Below are positions 8,887-18,798 of a stretch of 33,988 bases of DNA, piece by piece (position 1 is the stretch's first letter; each line of letters starts with the position of its first letter). The notes beneath the pieces are model-generated. The model had not been told where the DNA came from and did no database searches. It worked only from the letters and a program-made list of their open reading frames with translations. This DNA is from Devosiaceae bacterium MH13 (GTDB lineage: Bacteria; Pseudomonadota; Alphaproteobacteria; Rhizobiales; MH13). A program made the position numbers and the translations under genes. The stretch is taken from contig JAHCMG010000304.1 in the NCBI GenBank assembly GCA_019192585.1, positions 1-33,988 on the forward strand, in the 5' to 3' direction.

Positions 8887-11019
8887 ATGGAATTGCTATT
8901 CGTCATCGCCTGCGGGGTGCTGTCGATCGTCTATGGCATGTGGGCCATTCAGTCGGTCATGGCAGCCGATGCGGGCAACCAACGCATGCAAGAGATCGCC
9001 AGCGCCATCCAAGAGGGCGCCTCGGCCTATCTCACACGCCAGTATCTGACCATCGCCGTTGTGGGCGCGGTCATCTTCGTGGCGGTTATCTTTTTGCTCG
9101 GCATGGAAGTGGCCATCGGCTTCGCCATCGGCGCCATCCTGTCGGCGGCTGCCGGCTTTATCGGCATGCATGTCTCGGTGCGGGCCAATGTGCGCACGGC
9201 GCAGGCCTCCTCTGAGAGCCTCGCCGCCGGCCTGTCGATCGCCTTCAAATCGGGCGCGGTCACCGGCATGCTTGTTGCCGGCCTCGCGCTCCTGGGCGTT
9301 GCGGTCTACTACTTCCTTCTCACCGGCCCGATGGGCTTTGAGAACACCTCGCGCGTCGTGATCGATTCGCTCGTGGCACTTGGCTTTGGCGCGTCGTTGA
9401 TCTCGATCTTCGCGCGTCTCGGCGGCGGCATCTTCACCAAAGGTGCTGATGTGGGCGGCGACCTTGTGGGCAAGGTCGAAGCGGGCATCCCCGAAGATGA
9501 TCCGCGCAACCCCGCCACGATCGCTGACAATGTCGGCGACAATGTTGGCGACTGCGCCGGCATGGCGGCTGACCTGTTTGAGACCTACGCCGTGACGGTC
9601 GTCGCGACAATGGTGCTGGCGTCGATCTTCTTCACCGGCGAACAGGCGACGACCATGATGCTGCTGCCGCTGCTGATCGGTGGCGCCTGCGTGATCACCT
9701 CGATCATCGGCACGTTCTTCGTGCGGCTCGGGTCCAACAATTCGATCATGGGCGCGCTCTATAAGGGCTTCTGGGCCGCGGCACTCCTGTCCATTGTGGC
9801 GCTTGCGGGCATCACCTGGGGCTGGATGGGCTCAGAGACGGTGTTCGTCACCTCCGGCGGCACCGAGTTCATCGGTCGCGAGCTTTTCTATTGCGGTGTG
9901 ATCGGCCTGATCGTCACCGGCGGCATCATCGTCGTCACCGAGTACTATACCGGTGTCGGCTATCGCCCGGTTCGCTCGATCAGCCAGGCATCGGTCACCG
10001 GTCACGGCACGAACGTGATCCAGGGCCTTGCCATCTCGCTCGAAGCCACCGCACTGCCGGCGATCATCATCATTGCGGGCATCATCGCCACCTACCTGCT
10101 TGCTGGCCTGTTCGGCATCGCCATCGCGGTGACAACCATGCTGGCGCTGGCCGGTATCGTGGTCGCGCTCGATGCGTTCGGTCCCGTCACCGACAATGCG
10201 GGCGGCATTGCCGAAATGTCGAACCTGCCGGACTCGGTGCGTGAAACGACCGATGCGCTCGACGCTGTTGGCAACACCACCAAAGCGGTCACCAAGGGCT
10301 ATGCCATCGGTTCTGCAGGCCTTGGCGCCCTGGTGCTGTTTGCGGCCTACACGGAGGATCTCAAATTCTTCGCGGCAAACGCGGAGCCAGGCAGCTTCTT
10401 CGAAGGGGTGGCCGTCGACTTCTCGCTGTCCAACCCCTACGTCGTGGTCGGCCTGCTGTTCGGTGGCCTGCTGCCTTACCTGTTTGGTGGCATGTCCATG
10501 ACGGCGGTGGGCCGGGCAGGGGGCGCGGTCGTCGAGGAAGTACGGCGCCAGTTCCGGGCTGATCCAGGCATCATGGAGGGTACCTCCAAGCCCGACTACG
10601 CCCGGGCCGTCGACATGCTGACGCGCGCGGCGATCAAGGAGATGATCGTCCCGTCGATGCTGCCGGTGCTCTCGCCGATCGTTGTGTTCTTCGCCATCAA
10701 CGCCATCGCCGGCAAAGACCAAGCCTTCGCGGCCGTCGGCGCCATGCTGCTCGGCGTGATCGTCAACGGACTCTATGTGGCCGTCTCCATGACCGCCGGC
10801 GGCGGCGCGTGGGACAACGCCAAGAAGAGCTTTGAAGACGGCTTTGTCGACAAGGATGGCGTCAAGCATGAGAAGGGCGGCGAAGCCCATAAAGCCTCGG
10901 TCACGGGCGACACGGTCGGCGATCCCTACAAGGACACCGCCGGCCCGGCCGTGAACCCGATGATCAAGATCACCAACATCGTGGCGCTCTTGCTCTTGGC
11001 GGTGCTTGCGCACGGCTAA
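8887..11019 (+). CDS. hppA: membrane-bound proton-translocating pyrophosphatase (K+-independent type by signature)
   Basis: Multispanning; [66 protein letters not shown]; start refined to ATG at 8887. Confidence 0.97.
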   Translation: MELLFVIACGVLSIVYGMWAIQSVMAADAGNQRMQEIASAIQEGASAYLTRQYLTIAVVGAVIFVAVIFLLGMEVAIGFAIGAILSAAAGFIGMHVSVRANVRTAQASSESLAAGLSIAFKSGAVTGMLVAGLALLGVAVYYFLLTGPMGFENTSRVVIDSLVALGFGASLISIFARLGGGIFTKGADVGGDLVGKVEAGIPEDDPRNPATIADNVGDNVGDCAGMAADLFETYAVTVVATMVLASIFFTGEQATTMMLLPLLIGGACVITSIIGTFFVRLGSNNSIMGALYKGFWAAALLSIVALAGITWGWMGSETVFVTSGGTEFIGRELFYCGVIGLIVTGGIIVVTEYYTGVGYRPVRSISQASVTGHGTNVIQGLAISLEATALPAIIIIAGIIATYLLAGLFGIAIAVTTMLALAGIVVALDAFGPVTDNAGGIAEMSNLPDSVRETTDALDAVGNTTKAVTKGYAIGSAGLGALVLFAAYTEDLKFFAANAEPGSFFEGVAVDFSLSNPYVVVGLLFGGLLPYLFGGMSMTAVGRAGGAVVEEVRRQFRADPGIMEGTSKPDYARAVDMLTRAAIKEMIVPSMLPVLSPIVVFFAINAIAGKDQAFAAVGAMLLGVIVNGLYVAVSMTAGGGAWDNAKKSFEDGFVDKDGVKHEKGGEAHKASVTGDTVGDPYKDTAGPAVNPMIKITNIVALLLLAVLAHG

Positions 11020-11042
11020 GCGCGAGCCACATCACGAAAACC

Positions 11043-11079
11043 AAAACCCCGCCGGGCAACATGCGCGGCGGGGTTTTTT
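11043..11079 (+). terminator. rho-independent terminator downstream of hppA
   Basis: AAAACCCCGCCGGGCAACATGCGCGGCGGGGTTTTTT: GC-rich inverted repeat followed by a T-run. Confidence 0.9.
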
Positions 11080-11098
11080 GTAGGAGCTGGGCTCGGCT

Positions 11099-11638
11099 TT
11101 AGATAGGCGAGGTCGGTGACGCGACGCCGGTCAGAACTTGGCCAAGGAAGCTGAGGTCGCGACCGCCGGTGGGCGTCGTGTTGCTGACAAAGTCGAACAC
11201 CACACCGTCTTGCAGGCCGTAATTGGCCACCCGCTCGACCAGCGTATCTTCGCCGAAATAGACCGCCACAACCCGCTGATCGACGATCTGCGGCTGCGAG
11301 AAGGCAAAGGTCTGCTCGGTGCGCTGCGAGATGTAGTAGAACACTTCATTGTCGAGGGTCGCGGTGGTCTGCGGCGTGCCCAGCACGATCAGCACCTGAT
11401 CGCGGGACGAGCCAACGGGCACCTGCTCCAGCCCGTCTGCGGGCATGATGAAGCCGTGGTTGCGCGTTTCGGTGACACAGGCGCTCAGGGCCAACCCCGC
11501 CGTCAGCGCCACCGCGCCGGAGATCACAGCGCGCCGGCTGGTGCCGCCTGTCGTCTGCAGGTTTTGCATACCCATCTCGGCGTTGATCTCACCTGAGGGC
11601 ACGCTGCCGCACCCCTTTAATCCGCGCTTGGTCAACAC
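11099..11638 (-). CDS. bamE: outer membrane protein assembly factor BamE (SmpA/OmlA) lipoprotein
   Basis: Lipobox LSAC, GLEQVPVGSSRDQVLIVLGTPQTTATLDNEVFYYISQ; Shine-Dalgarno TGAGGAGGT a few nt upstream of the GTG at 11638. Confidence 0.88.
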   Translation of the reverse strand: MLTKRGLKGCGSVPSGEINAEMGMQNLQTTGGTSRRAVISGAVALTAGLALSACVTETRNHGFIMPADGLEQVPVGSSRDQVLIVLGTPQTTATLDNEVFYYISQRTEQTFAFSQPQIVDQRVVAVYFGEDTLVERVANYGLQDGVVFDFVSNTTPTGGRDLSFLGQVLTGVASPTSPI

Positions 11639-11743
11639 TATACCTCCTCAAGCAAACAGCCGCCGTGCTGACGCGGCCTTACCGGCATGCGCCACCCCAG
11701 CGGTGCGATGCACGTACCCAAGACGAGCGAATAGGGCAACACG

Positions 11744-12412
11744 ATGGTCCTCGGTTTCTTCAAGCGCCGCAATGACACCACGCCTTACACGATCTATCAA
11801 AGCGTGGCTGAGGCATCGCGGCAGCCGGTCTTCTACGAGACGCTCGGAGTGACCGACAGCATCTCCGGCCGGTTCGATATGCTGATCACCCACGCGGTGC
11901 TGGTGCTGCGGCGATTGGCGCGGATCGAGGGCGAACGTCGCGAGGAAGCCGCTTCACGCTCCCAGGCCTTCTCGGACATTCTCTTTCGCGACCTTGACCG
12001 CGCGCTGCGCGACACCGGGGTGAGCGACCGCAAGGTGCCTAAGAAGCTAAAGCTGCTTGCCGAAGCCTATCTTGGCCGCGGCCAGGCGTTCGGCAACGCG
12101 CTCGATGCGGGCGACACCGAAGCGCTCGCTGACGCCCTCGGACGCAACAGCGGCGGGATCGTCTTCAAGGCCGACAAGCTACCCGAGGATGACGACGAAG
12201 AGGGTGCAAGCGCGATGAACACCATGGCCGTCGCGGCCTATGTGCGCGCTGCGGACATCGCGATCGGGAGCCAATCCGACGCGGATGTTTTGGAAGGCAC
12301 ATTTGCCTGGCCCGATGCGCAGCAGTTTGCCGCTATCGAGAACCGAGCACCGGCTTACGCATCGGCGGAAACGCCCACAGCGGACACGGACGATGATGCG
12401 AGCGCGCCGTGA
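11744..12412 (+). CDS. ubiquinol-cytochrome c chaperone family protein (CBP3-like)
   Basis: MVLGFFKRRNDTTPYTIYQSVAEASRQPVFYETLGVTDSISGRFDMLITHAVLVLRRL; located between bamE and DUF177 as in other alphaproteobacteria. Confidence 0.85.
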   Translation: MVLGFFKRRNDTTPYTIYQSVAEASRQPVFYETLGVTDSISGRFDMLITHAVLVLRRLARIEGERREEAASRSQAFSDILFRDLDRALRDTGVSDRKVPKKLKLLAEAYLGRGQAFGNALDAGDTEALADALGRNSGGIVFKADKLPEDDDEEGASAMNTMAVAAYVRAADIAIGSQSDADVLEGTFAWPDAQQFAAIENRAPAYASAETPTADTDDDASAP

Positions 12413-12984
12413 TGCGCGCCCAAACCCCTGATGCGGCCTTGCCCGTGTGGACGGTGCGTGCGGACGAGCTGAGAAGCCCAGCGCGCAAGACGCTGGAGCT
12501 CGCGCCGGACCAGTTGGCCGCTTTGGCCGAACGGTTCGGCCTGGAAGCCGTCGAGAGTTTCCGCGCCCGCCTCGAAGCCACGCGGGGTGCCAAGGGCGCA
12601 ATAAACATCGCCGGAACCGTGGAAGCGAGCATCACCTACCGGTGCGGCGTCACACTGCAGACCTTCCCCGCAAGCATCAGCGAAGAGTTCTCCCAGCGGT
12701 TTGTGCCCGAGCCAAGCGAGGGCCGTGCCGCTAAGGCCGAGGCCGTCGATATCGATCCACTGGCGGATGACGAACCGGACCATCTCGACGCCAACGGCGC
12801 AGCAAACGGCGCGGAACTCGCCTACCAGCACTTCGCCATGGCGCTCGAGCCTTACCCACGTCACCCCGACGCCCTTGAGGCCAGCGGTGATCACACCGAA
12901 GACGATGGCGCCGACGATGCTGAGCCAGGCAACGCTTCGCCCTTCGCCGCGCTCGAGCAGCTCAAATCCACGTTGAAGTCCTGA
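12412..12984 (+). CDS. DUF177 / YceD family protein
   Basis: Translationally coupled (TGATG overlap); [26 protein letters not shown] and C-terminal [16 protein letters not shown] typical of the family; upstream of plsX. Confidence 0.85.
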   Translation: MRAQTPDAALPVWTVRADELRSPARKTLELAPDQLAALAERFGLEAVESFRARLEATRGAKGAINIAGTVEASITYRCGVTLQTFPASISEEFSQRFVPEPSEGRAAKAEAVDIDPLADDEPDHLDANGAANGAELAYQHFAMALEPYPRHPDALEASGDHTEDDGADDAEPGNASPFAALEQLKSTLKS

Positions 12985-13105
12985 GGCTTGCCGTCACCAA
13001 GCCGCGCGGGGCGGAGGTTCATCCGGTGCTCATCAGCCCTTTATCGCGCGCACAAACACCGGTAAGGCAGAGGCCCTTCGCCAACCGCTCACCCGCCCGG
13101 AGCTT

Positions 13106-14194
13106 ATGACACCAAACGCCAACACCTTGACTGTGTCTGTCGATGCGATGGGCGGCGATATCGGCCCCGCTGCCATTGTGCCGGGCCTTGATATCTCGCG
13201 TCAGAGACATCCGGAGCTGGCCTATATTCTGGTGGGTGATGAGGCGGCGATCACGCCCGTCTTGAAGGCCCACCCGCGTGTGGAAGAGGCAGCGCGGATC
13301 ATCCACACCGACGTGTCCGTCGCCATGGACGCCAAGCCCAGCCAAGCGCTGCGCCAGGGCCGGCGGACCTCATCCATGTGGAAGGCGATTGAAGCGGTGA
13401 AAACTGGCGACGCGGGCATTTGCGTGTCGGCCGGCAACACCGGCGCGCTGATGGCCATGTCGAAATTCTGCCTCAAAACCCTTCTCGGCGTCGATCGCCC
13501 TGGCATCGCAGCCATTTGGCCGACGACGCGGGGCGAGTCGATCGTGCTCGATGTTGGCGCCACGGTCGGCGCCGACACCCAGATGCTGATCGATTTTGCG
13601 CTTCTGGGCTCGGCTATGGCGCGGACCTTGTTCGGCATCGAGCGCCCAACGGTCGGCCTGCTCAATGTCGGCGTTGAGGAGGTCAAAGGCCTCGAGCCGA
13701 TCCGCGAGGCGGGACAGCACCTGCGCGAAGCGGGCTATGACGGGCTCGACTATGTGGGCTTTGTCGAAGGCAACGACATTGGGTCTGGCCGCGTGGACGT
13801 CGTGGTTACCGAAGGTTTTTCTGGCAACATTGCGCTCAAGACCGCCGAGGGAACCGCGCGCCAGGTGGGCGGCTATTTGCGCGATGCGATGCGCGCCAGC
13901 CTGCAAACCAAGCTGGGTGCCCTTTTGGCAAAGCCGGGCTTTGATGCTTTGCGCCGGAAGATGGACCCCAGCCGGGTTAATGGCGGCGTCTTTTTGGGCC
14001 TCAATGGCACCGTGGTCAAAAGTCATGGTGGGGCCGATGCCCTGGGGATCGCCGCTGCCGTGGACCTTGCGCGCTTGATGGTCCACAACCGATTGAGCGA
14101 GGCCATCGCCGATCAGTTGCGGCAGGCCCATCAACTCAGCGATGATGGCGCGAGCGCTGAGCAACCTGCCGCGACGCAAGCGGCCTCATCGTAA
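13106..14194 (+). CDS. plsX: phosphate acyltransferase PlsX
   Basis: [63 protein letters not shown]. Confidence 0.97.
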   Translation: MTPNANTLTVSVDAMGGDIGPAAIVPGLDISRQRHPELAYILVGDEAAITPVLKAHPRVEEAARIIHTDVSVAMDAKPSQALRQGRRTSSMWKAIEAVKTGDAGICVSAGNTGALMAMSKFCLKTLLGVDRPGIAAIWPTTRGESIVLDVGATVGADTQMLIDFALLGSAMARTLFGIERPTVGLLNVGVEEVKGLEPIREAGQHLREAGYDGLDYVGFVEGNDIGSGRVDVVVTEGFSGNIALKTAEGTARQVGGYLRDAMRASLQTKLGALLAKPGFDALRRKMDPSRVNGGVFLGLNGTVVKSHGGADALGIAAAVDLARLMVHNRLSEAIADQLRQAHQLSDDGASAEQPAATQAASS

Positions 14195-14213
14195 CCGAAG
14201 ACGAAACGCCCAG

Positions 14214-15209
14214 ATGACCGATCTTGCCCCGGCGCAGCACCGCCACTCCCGCCTTCTGGGCGTTGGCAGTTATCTTCCCGCCAACCGTGTCACCAATCAT
14301 GATCTCGCCGAGCGCGTAGACACCTCGCACGATTGGATTGTTCAGCGCACCGGCATCGAAGCGCGCCATGTGGCCGCCGATGGCGAGTTCACCAGCGACC
14401 TTGCGACCCATGCCGCGAACAGTGCCTTGAAGGCTGCCAGCGTAAAGGCAGCCGATATCGATCTGATTGTTCTCGCCACCGCAACGCCAGACTTCACGTT
14501 CCCCGCCACCGCGACGCAGGTGCAGGCCAATCTGGGCATCAAGGCCGGCTATGCCTTTGATGTGCAGGCGGTCTGCTCGGGCTTTGTCTACGCCCTCACA
14601 ACGGCGGACGCGCACTTGCGCGCGGGCCTTGCCAAACGGGCGCTTGTGATCGGCGCGGAAACCTTCTCCCGCATCCTCGATTGGTCCGACCGGACGACCT
14701 GCGTCCTGTTCGGCGATGGTGCCGGCGCCGTGGTGCTTGAGGCGGCCCACGGGCCACCCTCTAAGGACCAGCCGGGCATTCTCGTCTCGTCGCTTAGGTC
14801 CGACGGCACCCATCGCGAGAAACTCTATGTCGATGGCGGCCCGTCGACCACGCAAACGGCGGGTCACCTGCGGATGCAAGGCCGCGAAGTGTTCAAGCAC
14901 GCCGTCTCGATGATCACCGATGTGATCGAAGACGTCTTTGCGCAATCGGGCGAGAACGGCGACACGATCGATTGGTTCGTGCCGCACCAGGCGAACCGGC
15001 GCATCATCGACGCGTCCGCCCAGAAGCTTGGCATCGACCCGGCCAAGGTTGTGACGACCGTCGACCAGCACGGCAACACGTCCGCCGCCTCCATTCCGCT
15101 CGCCTTCGCCCAGGCGGTGGGTGATGGGCGCATCAAGCCGGGTCATCTGGTGCTGTTTGAAGCCATGGGCGGCGGCTTTACCTCGGGCGCCAGCCTGGTC
15201 CGGCTCTAA
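14214..15209 (+). CDS. fabH: 3-oxoacyl-[acyl-carrier-protein] synthase III
   Basis: [27 protein letters not shown] active-site Cys, [29 protein letters not shown]; start refined to ATG at 14214, which avoids overlap with plsX. Confidence 0.97.
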   Translation: MTDLAPAQHRHSRLLGVGSYLPANRVTNHDLAERVDTSHDWIVQRTGIEARHVAADGEFTSDLATHAANSALKAASVKAADIDLIVLATATPDFTFPATATQVQANLGIKAGYAFDVQAVCSGFVYALTTADAHLRAGLAKRALVIGAETFSRILDWSDRTTCVLFGDGAGAVVLEAAHGPPSKDQPGILVSSLRSDGTHREKLYVDGGPSTTQTAGHLRMQGREVFKHAVSMITDVIEDVFAQSGENGDTIDWFVPHQANRRIIDASAQKLGIDPAKVVTTVDQHGNTSAASIPLAFAQAVGDGRIKPGHLVLFEAMGGGFTSGASLVRL

Positions 15210-15418
15210 CGCGAACGCCGCGTTGCGGCCATCTGGTCAAGCAATTGCGTTGTAAGCCTGCAACACTCAACAGGCGAAGCTTCTGAGGCGGACCGCGAAC
15301 CGCGAATCACGCGTTTTTTGATCCATTTCGCCGCCCGGTCAATTGACCCGGCGTGAGGCCGTCCATTAGAACATGCGATCGCCATTAACCAAAAAAAACC
15401 TAGATATATGAGAGTGAT

Positions 15419-15724
15419 ATGGCTGGGGGAACAGTAACGCGCGCCGATCTGTGCGAGGCGGTCTACCAACGGGTAGGCCTATCGCGCGCCGAAGCTGCCG
15501 ACCTGGTTGAAGCGGTCATTGAGGAGATCGCGTCAGCCGCCGTCGAAGGCGACAATGTCAAATTGTCATCGTTCGGCACATTCGTGGTGCGCCACAAGGA
15601 TGAGCGGGTCGGCCGCAACCCAAAGACCGGTGAAGAGGTGCCGATCACGCCGCGCCGCGTGATGGTGTTCAAGCCGTCCAATATTCTCAAGCAGCGAGTA
15701 GACGAGGGCCATAACGGGGCTTGA
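15419..15724 (+). CDS. ihfA: integration host factor subunit alpha
   Basis: [77 protein letters not shown]. Confidence 0.95.
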   Translation: MAGGTVTRADLCEAVYQRVGLSRAEAADLVEAVIEEIASAAVEGDNVKLSSFGTFVVRHKDERVGRNPKTGEEVPITPRRVMVFKPSNILKQRVDEGHNGA

Positions 15725-15921
15725 TTGAGTAAGGGCTTACCCCGCCGGTCGGCGCTGCGTGAGTGCTCACGCCCATGAGCGCGCCGCGATCACTTTTTGC
15801 CGTTGCGGAAGGAAAGTGAATTGGTGTCACAATCTGTTTGCCTTAAGCTGTCAGTGGGCAATGTGATTCGTGAAACTTTGCCTGCTAAGCACCTGAAAAA
15901 CAAAAAGATTAGGCAGTCCTA

Positions 15922-16605
15922 ATGGCGCGTGCGTCCACCAAAAGCCCCGAGGCGTTTCGAACGATAAGCGAAGCCGCCGAGGCGCTGGACCTGCCCCAAC
16001 ATGTGCTGCGGTTTTGGGAAACCCGTTTCAGCCAAATCAAGCCGATGAAGCGTAGCGGCGGCCGGCGGTACTACCGACCATCCGATATTGCGCTTCTAAG
16101 CGGCATTCGCCACCTGCTTTACGATGAAGGCTACACCATCAAAGGGGTGCAGCGCATTTTGCGGGAGCAGGGCGTTGCGCATGTGTCGGACCAATCGACG
16201 CTGAGTGGAACGCCAGGGCAGGGCCAGGTGGCGCAGCCGGTGCCTGCCCCCGCGCAAGCGGAACCGCCTTTGCCTTCCCCGTCGCCTGTCCAACCCGACA
16301 GCGTCGCTGAGCCAGCGCCGGCGCCAGCCTCCGTTGCACCAGCTCAGCCCGTCGCGCCCCAACCAGTGGCTCTACAGCCTGTCGCGCAAGCACCCGCTCC
16401 AGCGCCTGCGCCAGCTGCTCCTCCAGAAGTGCCGGCGACGATCGCGGCTGGCGCTGACCGCAGCAGCAGGCTGTCGCATGCCGATATCAACGCGCTGGCG
16501 ACCGCCTTGCGTGATCTCATCGAGTGCAAGGTCATTCTTGATGATGCGCGCTCGGGCAACCGGCCCGAAGCCTCCACCCAGCCTCTGACCGCTCAGGCAG
16601 GCTAA
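15922..16605 (+). CDS. MerR family transcriptional regulator with long Pro/Ala-rich linker
   Basis: [73 protein letters not shown]; follows ihfA. Confidence 0.9.
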   Translation: MARASTKSPEAFRTISEAAEALDLPQHVLRFWETRFSQIKPMKRSGGRRYYRPSDIALLSGIRHLLYDEGYTIKGVQRILREQGVAHVSDQSTLSGTPGQGQVAQPVPAPAQAEPPLPSPSPVQPDSVAEPAPAPASVAPAQPVAPQPVALQPVAQAPAPAPAPAAPPEVPATIAAGADRSSRLSHADINALATALRDLIECKVILDDARSGNRPEASTQPLTAQAG

Positions 16606-16719
16606 GGCCTATGAGGGGGGGCAACACAGTCTTTAGAGCCTTGTTTCGTCCCTTTCCGGGCAGTCGTTCCCTGACCGCCGCAGCGTTCGCGGAACCTGCG
16701 CCGACGGGGCACTAGTCGC

Positions 16720-17328
16720 GTGTCTGTTGCCCCAAACCGGCGGGTCCTTGACCTCTCCTCGCTGCGGTTCCTGGTGGCAGACGATAGCCGTTTCATGCGC
16801 CGGCTGGTGACATCTGCCCTCAAAGCGTTTGGCGCACGCCAAATCCAAGAGGCGGACACTGCAGAAGCGACGCTGGCGCGGATCATGGAGCGCCAGGATG
16901 ACGTGGTGCTGCTCGATTGGGAGTTTCCTGACGGGACCGGCGAAGCGATCATGCGCGCCATTCGGCGCCCGGGCCATCCAGCGGCGTTCCAGACCGTGAT
17001 TATGATGTCGGGGCATGATGAGAAGCGCCGTATCGAGCGGGCGCTCCGCTTCGGGGTGAACGGCTATGTGGCCAAACCGGTGGCCGCGGCAACGCTCTAC
17101 GCGCAGATCTGCCATGCCGTCCTCAACCCACGACCTTATGTGCGGACGAAAGACTTTTTCGGCCCCCAGCACCCGCTCATCTTGGCCGATCTCGACAAGG
17201 GGCGCCAATTGGCAGAGCCCAGTCCGCCGGCGGACGACAAGCCCGCGTCAGCGCCCGTGGCCCCAGCAGCCGCCGTCGCCGAGATGGACAGCGATGCTTT
17301 CGATCTCGACGAGATCGACATCCTCTAA
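16720..17328 (+). CDS. stand-alone receiver-domain (response regulator) protein
   Basis: LRFLVADDSRFMRRLVTSALKAFG, phospho-acceptor DVVLLDWEFPDGTG, MMSGHDE, GYVAKPV; no DNA-binding output domain; GTG start. Confidence 0.88.
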   Translation: MSVAPNRRVLDLSSLRFLVADDSRFMRRLVTSALKAFGARQIQEADTAEATLARIMERQDDVVLLDWEFPDGTGEAIMRAIRRPGHPAAFQTVIMMSGHDEKRRIERALRFGVNGYVAKPVAAATLYAQICHAVLNPRPYVRTKDFFGPQHPLILADLDKGRQLAEPSPPADDKPASAPVAPAAAVAEMDSDAFDLDEIDIL

Positions 17329-17370
17329 GGCGCGGCCCCAAAGGGCATCTATGCTCTGGCTTTTTGGGAG

Positions 17371-17447
17371 TGGTCGGAGCGGCGGGATTCGAACCCACGA
17401 CCTCTCGTCCCCCAGACGAACGCGCTACCGGGCTGCGCTACGCTCCG
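17371..17447 (-). tRNA. tRNA-Pro(GGG) with genomically encoded CCA
   Basis: Reverse complement CGGAGCGTAGCGCAGCCCGGTAGCGCGTTCGTCTGGGGGACGAGAGGTCGTGGGTTCGAATCCCGCCGCTCCGACCA: acceptor stem CGGAGCG/CGCTCCG, anticodon loop CTGGGGG, T-loop TTCGAAT. Confidence 0.95.
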
Positions 17448-17508
17448 ACGGCCTGCTCCTTAGCGGCGCCTGTGCACCGGCGCAAGACCCGCACAGGTTC
17501 CAAGACAC

Positions 17509-18798
17509 TTATGCACTGGTCGTTGAGGCTCGATAAGGCTGCGCCATCGAGGCTGCGATGACACCCCAGCTGAGGCCCAGAAGCAGGAAGAAGTGCCGCC
17601 AGCGGTCGGTGTCGATAAAGGTGCCTACGAGCATCATGCCGACAAACAGCGCCATCAGCGGCACGGCAACCGAACGGAACGGCGGGTTGTACAGCACCAC
17701 CCGCAGCAGGTGGTACACCGTGAAAAGCACCATGGTCATGTAGGCGAAGAAGCCCATCCAGCCATGGACCATCAGCGCGTTGAGATACACATTGTGCGGG
17801 TCGGCACCGAGAACCTCGCGGAACCCGAAAGCACCCAAACCCAGCGGGTGCTCGATGCTCATCGCAAAGCCGCGCACGTGACGCCCAAAGCGGCCCAGCT
17901 CGCCGCCATCATAGCTTTGGATCACGTTCGCCCGCACGGTGAACAGATCGCCGATGGCGGGGATCGACAGAGCAACGACAACCCCGGTGGCCAGCACACA
18001 CAGTCCGAGCATCGAGAGGACGATGATCCGAAACCGTTCAGCGGCACTGCCAGTCAAAATGAAGTGCAAGGCGGTCACGGACACCGCCGCAAACGCGGTG
18101 TAGCCCCACGCGCCGCGCGAGAACGACAGCAAGATGCCCAGCGCCCCAATCAGGATGACCGTCAGCGGAAAGAACCACTTGCTCATCGGTTGCGAGAGGA
18201 TCGTGTAGACCGCGAACACAACCGCGCCCACAACGAATGGGCCGAACACGTTGGGATCCTGGAACGAGCCGCGGGCGCGGCCGTAGAGCGTGAACAGCTC
18301 CGCCGTTCCGGCCACGTTGAAATAGCCGATCACGCCGATAATGCTCGCGAAAATCGCGCCCCACTGCCAGGCATTGACGATCAAGGCCATGCGGGTGTGG
18401 GTCTGCTTGGCGACGAAGCACGCAAAGAAGATGGTCGTCAGCGCCAGAAAGGCCGTCACGGAAATCTGAAAGCGCGCGACCTCAAAATCCGGCGCGATGA
18501 AGATCCCGACAAAGCCGCCGATCACGTAGATCACCAGAAGACCGAGGAGCGGCACGATGGGTTTGGGGATCGTCATCCCAAACAGGAAGGCTGTGCCAAT
18601 CGCCGCAAGCGCCAAAAACTCGTAAGGCGCCGGCTCGAACAGCACAAAGAAGCTGGAGAATACCGTCAGCCAGACGAACCCCAGCCCAAGCCAGGTCAGT
18701 CGCGGATCAACCGGACGCGCGCCAGCTGGCACCGCGCCCGCGTTTCGCCGCCCGTCACTGACCGATCCGGTCAACCGCGAAGAGGCACCCGCGCTCAA
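17509..18798 (-). CDS. O-antigen ligase/polymerase (Wzy-like) membrane protein
   Basis: Multi-TM protein with RGSFQDPNVFGPF and FSRGAWG motifs and C-terminal HPLGLGAFGFREVLGADPHNVYLNALMVHGWMGF, typical of the Wzy_C family. Confidence 0.88.
   Translation of the reverse strand: MSAGASSRLTGSVSDGRRNAGAVPAGARPVDPRLTWLGLGFVWLTVFSSFFVLFEPAPYEFLALAAIGTAFLFGMTIPKPIVPLLGLLVIYVIGGFVGIFIAPDFEVARFQISVTAFLALTTIFFACFVAKQTHTRMALIVNAWQWGAIFASIIGVIGYFNVAGTAELFTLYGRARGSFQDPNVFGPFVVGAVVFAVYTILSQPMSKWFFPLTVILIGALGILLSFSRGAWGYTAFAAVSVTALHFILTGSAAERFRIIVLSMLGLCVLATGVVVALSIPAIGDLFTVRANVIQSYDGGELGRFGRHVRGFAMSIEHPLGLGAFGFREVLGADPHNVYLNALMVHGWMGFFAYMTMVLFTVYHLLRVVLYNPPFRSVAVPLMALFVGMMLVGTFIDTDRWRHFFLLLGLSWGVIAASMAQPYRASTTSA

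Noticed and set aside
9832-11013. 393-aa minus-strand ORF opposite hppA
   Set aside because: Shadow ORF; hppA on the plus strand is unambiguous.
15385-15390. CtrA-like half-site TTAACC upstream of ihfA (also near 22444)
   Set aside because: Single half-sites without the TTAA-N7-TTAA(C) spacing; too common to support.
15206-15469. 87-aa minus-strand ORF between fabH and ihfA
   Set aside because: Overlaps the ihfA start, no recognisable family, and lies over the apparent regulatory region.
17364-17561. ORFs 17364..17561 (AAGFEPTTSRPPDERATGLRYAP) and 17066..17536 (GGIRTHDLSSPRRTRYRAALRS)
   Set aside because: These are translations across the antisense strand of tRNA-Pro, a well-known source of spurious conserved-looking ORFs.
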